Source: JACCYJ01 sp038198775 (GTDB taxonomy: Bacteria > Actinomycetota > Actinomycetes > Propionibacteriales > Nocardioidaceae). Taken from it: DNA of 64,000 nt. The notes under the pieces were generated by a model. That model worked only from the letters and a program-made list of their open reading frames with translations, made no database searches and was not told where the DNA came from. The DNA is taken from the NCBI GenBank assembly GCA_038198775.1, contig JBBPZV010000006.1:124001-188000 (forward strand), written 5' to 3'. Made by a program: the position numbers and the translations under genes. Shown here piece by piece: positions 60,600-64,000 of this stretch. Numbering within the stretch: position 1 is the stretch's first letter; every line of letters starts with the position of its first letter.

Positions 60600-61106
60600 A
60601 TGGACGCGGGTCCGCTGACGCGCCGACAGCTGCTGGCGTGGGCGGGCTTGGCGGCTGCGTCAGGTGGCTGCACCGGTGGTGACACGTCGACGCCGGCACC
60701 GTTCCCCGAGCCATCTGGAGCCGGCCCCGACGCGCGGCTGGTAGCCCAGGTGGTCCGCGGGGAGTCACGGCTCGTTGCCGCCTATCACGCCTTCTCCGCC
60801 GGGACCAGTCGGCTCGAGCGGCAGCTCGAGCGGCTCGGCGGCGACCACCGCAAGCATGTGACGGCGCTGGGCGGTCAGCTTCCGAGCGCTGCCGCCAGGG
60901 CGCCGACGCGTCCGGACCGTCAGGTGCTACGGCACCTGCGGGGGCTCGAGGCGCGGGCGGTCGAGAGCAGGCGCCGCCAGTGTCTCGCCGCCCGGTCGGG
61001 TGACCTGGCCAGGGTCCTCGCGGCGATGGCGGCATCCTCCGCGCAGCACCTGGTCGTGCTGCGCGGGCTGGCGGCGGCAGCACCTCCCCGGGCCGCCGGC
61101 CGGTGA
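60600..61106 (+). CDS. Secreted lipoprotein, helical, companion of DUF4439 protein
   Basis: This 168-residue protein starts MDAGPLTRRQLLAWAGLAAA, a twin-arginine-like (RRQLL) signal followed by the lipobox ASGGC, so it is probably a Tat-exported lipoprotein anchored at residue Cys of GCTGG. The mature part is a Pro/Thr linker and then long helices rich in Arg, Ala and Leu. Its stop overlaps the start of the DUF4439 gene in GTGA, and the two are usually paired in actinobacteria. The function is unknown. Confidence 0.75.
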   Translation: MDAGPLTRRQLLAWAGLAAASGGCTGGDTSTPAPFPEPSGAGPDARLVAQVVRGESRLVAAYHAFSAGTSRLERQLERLGGDHRKHVTALGGQLPSAAARAPTRPDRQVLRHLRGLEARAVESRRRQCLAARSGDLARVLAAMAASSAQHLVVLRGLAAAAPPRAAGR

Positions 61107-61522
61107 GCGGCCCTCAGCAGTCACTCCAGCAGATGCTCGCCGGCGAGCACGCCGCGGTCTACGCCTACGGCGTCCTCGGTGGGAGGCTCGCCGCCGGAAG
61201 CGCCTTGCAGCGGCAGGCCGGCGACGGGTATGTCACTCACCGCACCCGCCGCGACGAGGTCAGCTCGATGCTCGAGGCGCTGGGCGCCAGCCCGGTCGCG
61301 GCCGAACCCGGTTACCTGCTTCCGATACCCGTGGACACCGCGCCACAGGCGCGCCGGGTGGCGCGGCTGGTCGAGGACCGCTGCGCGGTCTTGTACGCCC
61401 AGGTGGTCGCCACCGCTGTCGGCCGGACCCGGGCGTACGCCGCCGACTCCTTGATCGATGCGGCGACGCGAGGGCTGAGCTGGGGGGCGACCCCCGTCCC
61501 CCTGCCAGGCGTGCAGCGCTGA
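61103..61522 (+). CDS. DUF4439 ferritin-like domain protein
   Basis: This 139-residue cytoplasmic helical protein is of the DUF4439 family: LQQMLAGEHAAVYAYGVLGG, HRTRRDEVSSMLEALGASPVAAEPGY, LPIPVDTAPQARRVARLVEDR. The E/H pattern resembles a ferritin-like four-helix bundle, but a full di-iron site is not obvious. GTG start at 61103 is coupled to the lipoprotein. Confidence 0.83.
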   Translation: MSGPQQSLQQMLAGEHAAVYAYGVLGGRLAAGSALQRQAGDGYVTHRTRRDEVSSMLEALGASPVAAEPGYLLPIPVDTAPQARRVARLVEDRCAVLYAQVVATAVGRTRAYAADSLIDAATRGLSWGATPVPLPGVQR

Positions 61523-61531
61523 GGCCGGAGT

Positions 61532-62140
61532 TCAGCTCGGCGGGGCGCCCGGGTTGAGGTTCTGCAGCTGGTTGAGGCCGAAGCCGGCGATCGTCACATC
61601 GTCGACGAGCCAGGCGTCGCCCTGTCGCACCAGCTGGAGCTGCATCGGCAGCGTGAAACCGGCCGCGGAGACCTGCACCTCGCCGGTGGCGGCGTTGGCG
61701 GTCTGGTCCCGGATCGTGACGTCGCTGCCGATGGTCAACACCCCGGCTCCCAGGATCGAGCTGGTGTCGACGTTGCCGCTGCAGCTCCCATAGGTGTCGC
61801 GGAAGTGCTGGGTGGTGGTGGCCGTGTAGTCGCCGCAGTTACCGGCCTTCGCCGCGGTCAGGAACGACTTCACGGCGCTCTCCGGCTGACCCGCGGCCGG
61901 CCCGCCGCCGCGCAGCAGCAGCAGCGCCACTCCCCCACCTACGAGCGCCAGCACCAGCACCAGCGCTCCCAGCAGCCACGGAAGCTTGCTGCGCACCGGT
62001 GCCGGGGGCGCCGCGGCGTACGCCGGCGGGAGAGGCTGGGAGGCGTACGGCTGCTGCCAAGACGGGTGCAGCGGGGGCGGCGGCGTGCCCCACTGCGATG
62101 GCTCGGGCGGTCCGTCGCCACGCTGCGGTGATTCGGTCAC
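61532..62140 (-). CDS. Pro-rich, single-pass membrane protein with NTF2/DUF4878-like domain
   Basis: This 202-residue protein has a Pro/Gln/Ser-rich cytoplasmic N-terminus (residues 1-50), one membrane helix (LPWLLGALVLVLALVGGGVALLLL, given as two parts around residues 53-76), then an extracellular domain with ESAVKSFLTAAKAGNCGDY, GSCSGNVD and QLVRQGDAWLVDDVTI, typical of the DUF4878/lumazine-binding-like fold. Two Cys could form a disulfide. TAGGCT ends 6 nt before the GTG at 62140. Function unknown. Confidence 0.78.
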   Translation of the reverse strand: MTESPQRGDGPPEPSQWGTPPPPLHPSWQQPYASQPLPPAYAAAPPAPVRSKLPWLLGALVLVLALVGGGVALLLLRGGGPAAGQPESAVKSFLTAAKAGNCGDYTATTTQHFRDTYGSCSGNVDTSSILGAGVLTIGSDVTIRDQTANAATGEVQVSAAGFTLPMQLQLVRQGDAWLVDDVTIAGFGLNQLQNLNPGAPPS

Positions 62141-62146
62141 CCCGCC

Positions 62147-62152
62147 AGCCTA
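62147..62152 (-). promoter_or_regulatory. Leaderless -10 box TAGGCT for the Pro-rich membrane protein
   Basis: The hexamer ends 6 nt before the GTG at 62140. Confidence 0.5.
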
Positions 62153-62170
62153 CGACCGCCTCACCGACGA

Positions 62171-62209
62171 TGACGGGAGCCGGTGATCGGCCTCAGCGCC
62201 ATCCCGTCA
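62171..62209 (-). terminator. Possible terminator hairpin after the HAD gene
   Basis: TGACGGGA at 62171-62178 pairs with TCCCGTCA at 62202-62209 around an inner GCCG/CGGC stem. It spans the HAD stop codon and lacks a T tract. Confidence 0.35.
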
Positions 62210-62888
62210 CGACGTCGTGGACCTCGCTCAGCCGCCGGACCACGGCGTCGGGTTCGCCCACGCTGTGTCCGAGCTGGTCGGGAGGGATGTCGCTGTGCGG
62301 CAGCCAGATCGTGCGCATCCCCGCCTGCTGTGCCCCCCAGATGTCGTCGAAGAGGCGGTCGCCGACGAAGACGCAACGGGCTGGGTCACTGATGCCGATC
62401 GCCTCCCTGGCCGCGACGAAGGCCTGTTCGTGCGGCTTGGTCCACGCGATCTCGCTGGTGTAGACGGCACCGTCGATGACATCGAGGATTCCGTCCCGGG
62501 CGAAGATCTCCTCGTGCCAGGCCCGAGGCCACACCGTGTTGGAGAGCACGCCGACCCGTATGCCGTCCGCACGAAGCGACGTGAGCAGCGGGCGCGCGTC
62601 TGGGTCGGTCCGGGTCGCTGGTTCCCAGAACGCGCGGTACGCCACCGCGTGGTCGTCGCAGACGTCGAGGCCGGCCGCCGCGCAGATGTCGGCGAAGGTC
62701 GCGCTGCTGTGGTGGTCACGGGCGTCGGCCCACACGTCGGTGGCGGCGGCCAGCAACGCGTCCGTGACCGCCTCGACGTCGTCCGGGACGACGACCGCGG
62801 CCAAGGATCGCCACTCCTGCCGGTAGTCGATCGTGCGCCACGGGGTCAGCGTGCCGCCCCAGTCGAAGATGACGGCGTCAACGGCCAC
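62193..62888 (-). CDS. HAD family hydrolase
   Basis: This 231-residue haloacid dehalogenase-type phosphatase has motif I IFDWGGTLT (the second Asp of DxD is replaced by Gly, DWGGT), motif II VLSNTVW, Lys in WTKPHEQAF and motif IV CVFVGDRLFDDIWGA. The loss of the second Asp is seen in dehalogenase-like HAD members and may change the reaction. The GTG at 62888 overlaps the proS stop by 11 nt, so they are cotranscribed. Substrate unknown. Confidence 0.87.
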   Translation of the reverse strand: MAVDAVIFDWGGTLTPWRTIDYRQEWRSLAAVVVPDDVEAVTDALLAAATDVWADARDHHSSATFADICAAAGLDVCDDHAVAYRAFWEPATRTDPDARPLLTSLRADGIRVGVLSNTVWPRAWHEEIFARDGILDVIDGAVYTSEIAWTKPHEQAFVAAREAIGISDPARCVFVGDRLFDDIWGAQQAGMRTIWLPHSDIPPDQLGHSVGEPDAVVRRLSEVHDVVTGWR

Positions 62889-64000
62889 CGACGACCTCGA
62901 CTAGGTGCGTCACGGCCTCGCTCGCCGGAACCGGTTCCCGCTGGCCGCTGCGCCGGTCCTGCACCTCGACCATGCCCTCCGCCAGCCCCTTGCCGACCAC
63001 GAGCAGTGTGGGGACCCCGATCAGCTCGGCGTCTTTGAACTTGACCCCGGGCGAGACCTTCCGCCGGTCGTCGTACAGGACGTCCACCCCACGATCGTCG
63101 AGCTCCGCGGCGATGCGGCTCGCCTCCTGGTAGACAGCCTCGTCCTTGCCGGTCGCCAGCAGGTGGACGTCGGCCGGGGCGACCTCGCGCGGCCAGATTA
63201 TGCCGGCCTCGTCGTGGGAGTTCTCCACGATGGCCGCCACCGCTCGGGAGACCCCGATCCCGTACGACCCCATCGTCACCGTCGTCAGCCGTCCCGACTC
63301 GTCCAGGACCCGCAGGTCGAGCGCCTCGGCGAACCGGCGCCCCAGCTGGAAGATGTGCCCCATCTCGATTCCCCGCGCGAGCACCATGGCACCCCCGTCG
63401 AGCGGACAGGCGTCGCCCTCTCGCACCTCTGCCGCCTCGATGGTGCCGTCCGGGGAGAAGTCGCGGCCGGCGACCAGGTCGATCACATGACTGCCGGCGA
63501 CGTCGGCCCCGGTGACCCATCGTGAACCGGTCACCACCCTCGGGTCAACAAGGTAGCGCACGCCCGACGCGTTGCCGGCCCCCAGGACGCCCGGACCGAG
63601 GTAGCCCCTGACCAGGGCGGGATGCGCGGCGAAGGCGTCGTTGTCGAAGGCCTCCACCTCGGCCGGCTCGACCTGCGCCTGCAGCCGCTTGAGATCGACC
63701 TCGCGGTCACCGGGCACCCCGATCGCCAACGGTTCACGGCGCCCGTCGGGGTGGGCGAGCGTGACCAGCACGTTCTTCAGCGTGTCAGCGGCGGTCCAGT
63801 CCCGGTCCTCGCGCGGGAACGCCGCTTGCAGGTGGTCGACCAGCGTCTCGATCGTGGGGGTCCCCGGCGTCTGCTCCGCGTGGGCGGCCGGAACGTCGTC
63901 GTAAGGCAACACCGCCGGCGCAGCCACCCGGACCGCCTCGACGTTGGCCGCGTAGTCGCAGCTCGTGCAGCGGACGTAGGTGTCCTCACCGTTGGCGGCG
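62878..64000 (-). CDS. proS: Proline--tRNA ligase, N-terminus beyond window
   Basis: The visible 374 residues are the 3' part of bacterial-type ProRS. They begin with GEDTYVRCTSCDYAANVEAV, continue with the inserted editing domain (LKNVLVTLAHPDGRREP, GYLGPGVLG), class II motif 3 region (GHIFQLGRRFAEAL, MGSYGIGVSRAVAAIVE) and the anticodon-binding domain (VLYDDRRKVSPGVKFKDAELIGVP). The start is outside the window. It is followed by HAD with an 11-nt overlap. Confidence 0.96.
   Translation of the reverse strand, partial: AANGEDTYVRCTSCDYAANVEAVRVAAPAVLPYDDVPAAHAEQTPGTPTIETLVDHLQAAFPREDRDWTAADTLKNVLVTLAHPDGRREPLAIGVPGDREVDLKRLQAQVEPAEVEAFDNDAFAAHPALVRGYLGPGVLGAGNASGVRYLVDPRVVTGSRWVTGADVAGSHVIDLVAGRDFSPDGTIEAAEVREGDACPLDGGAMVLARGIEMGHIFQLGRRFAEALDLRVLDESGRLTTVTMGSYGIGVSRAVAAIVENSHDEAGIIWPREVAPADVHLLATGKDEAVYQEASRIAAELDDRGVDVLYDDRRKVSPGVKFKDAELIGVPTLLVVGKGLAEGMVEVQDRRSGQREPVPASEAVTHLVEVVGGR

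Overview
The window is a stretch of a very high-GC actinobacterial chromosome. Evidence: strong third-position GC bias, many GTG starts, GTGA/ATGA stop-start overlaps, and a backbone typical of Actinomycetes: proS, rimP-nusA-ylxR-infB-ylxP-rbfA-truB-ribF-rpsO-pnp-M16 peptidase-dapB, dapA-RNase J-ftsK-RodZ-like, rimO-pgsA-cinA-clgR, DUF3046. Nearly all of it is on the minus strand, so transcription mostly runs from base 64000 towards base 1. The genus cannot be fixed from the sequence alone.

Layout, left to right. 1-7.5 kb: a family 2 glycosyltransferase (cut by the window edge), two tandem paralogous polytopic membrane proteins, an OmpR-type response regulator and histidine kinase, then (minus strand) a sugar-nucleotide epimerase, an MTA phosphorylase and DUF3046. 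7.6-10.1 kb: a three-gene ABC-2 exporter. 10.4-16.3 kb: a SigE-family sigma factor, the decayed remains of a BNR beta-propeller gene, and the large helicase lhr. 16.3-19.3 kb: clgR, cinA, pgsA, rimO. 19.3-28.9 kb is an accessory block set between rimO and the RodZ-like gene: aldo/keto reductase, a metallophosphoesterase, two divergent ATP-grasp genes around a 19-bp dyad, and an amine-utilisation set (SDR, aldehyde dehydrogenase, GlnA4-like gamma-glutamyl-amine synthetase, EAT-type permease). 29-36 kb: RodZ-like, ftsK, a 22-bp repeat array in inverted arrangement, RNase J, dapA. 36-44.3 kb: folA-thyA; an unusual trio (Suc/Fer [2Fe-2S] protein, JmjC oxygenase, 56-residue acidic TD-repeat peptide); then HIT, paaABCDE and a GNAT. 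44.3-51.3 kb: dapB, kynU, kynA, M16 peptidase, pnp, rpsO. 51.4-64 kb: GtrA and a GtrB-like glycosyltransferase tail to tail, then ribF to rimP, a lipoprotein and a DUF4439 protein, a membrane-anchored protein, a HAD hydrolase and the 3' part of proS.

A repeated signal in the window is an actinobacterial leaderless promoter: a TANNNT-like box whose last base lies 6 or 7 nt before an ATG or GTG. Eighteen genes show it, and it helped to fix several starts (DUF3046, ylxR, kynA, the first glycosyltransferase).

The most interesting features are the acidic peptide-JmjC-Suc/Fer set, which looks like an undescribed peptide-modification system downstream of the paa genes; the inverted 22-bp repeat array starting exactly at the RNase J stop codon; the divergent ATP-grasp pair with a shared operator-like dyad; and the propeller pseudogene fused by deletion to the end of a sigma factor gene. 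No tRNA, rRNA, CRISPR array, insertion sequence or prophage was seen.
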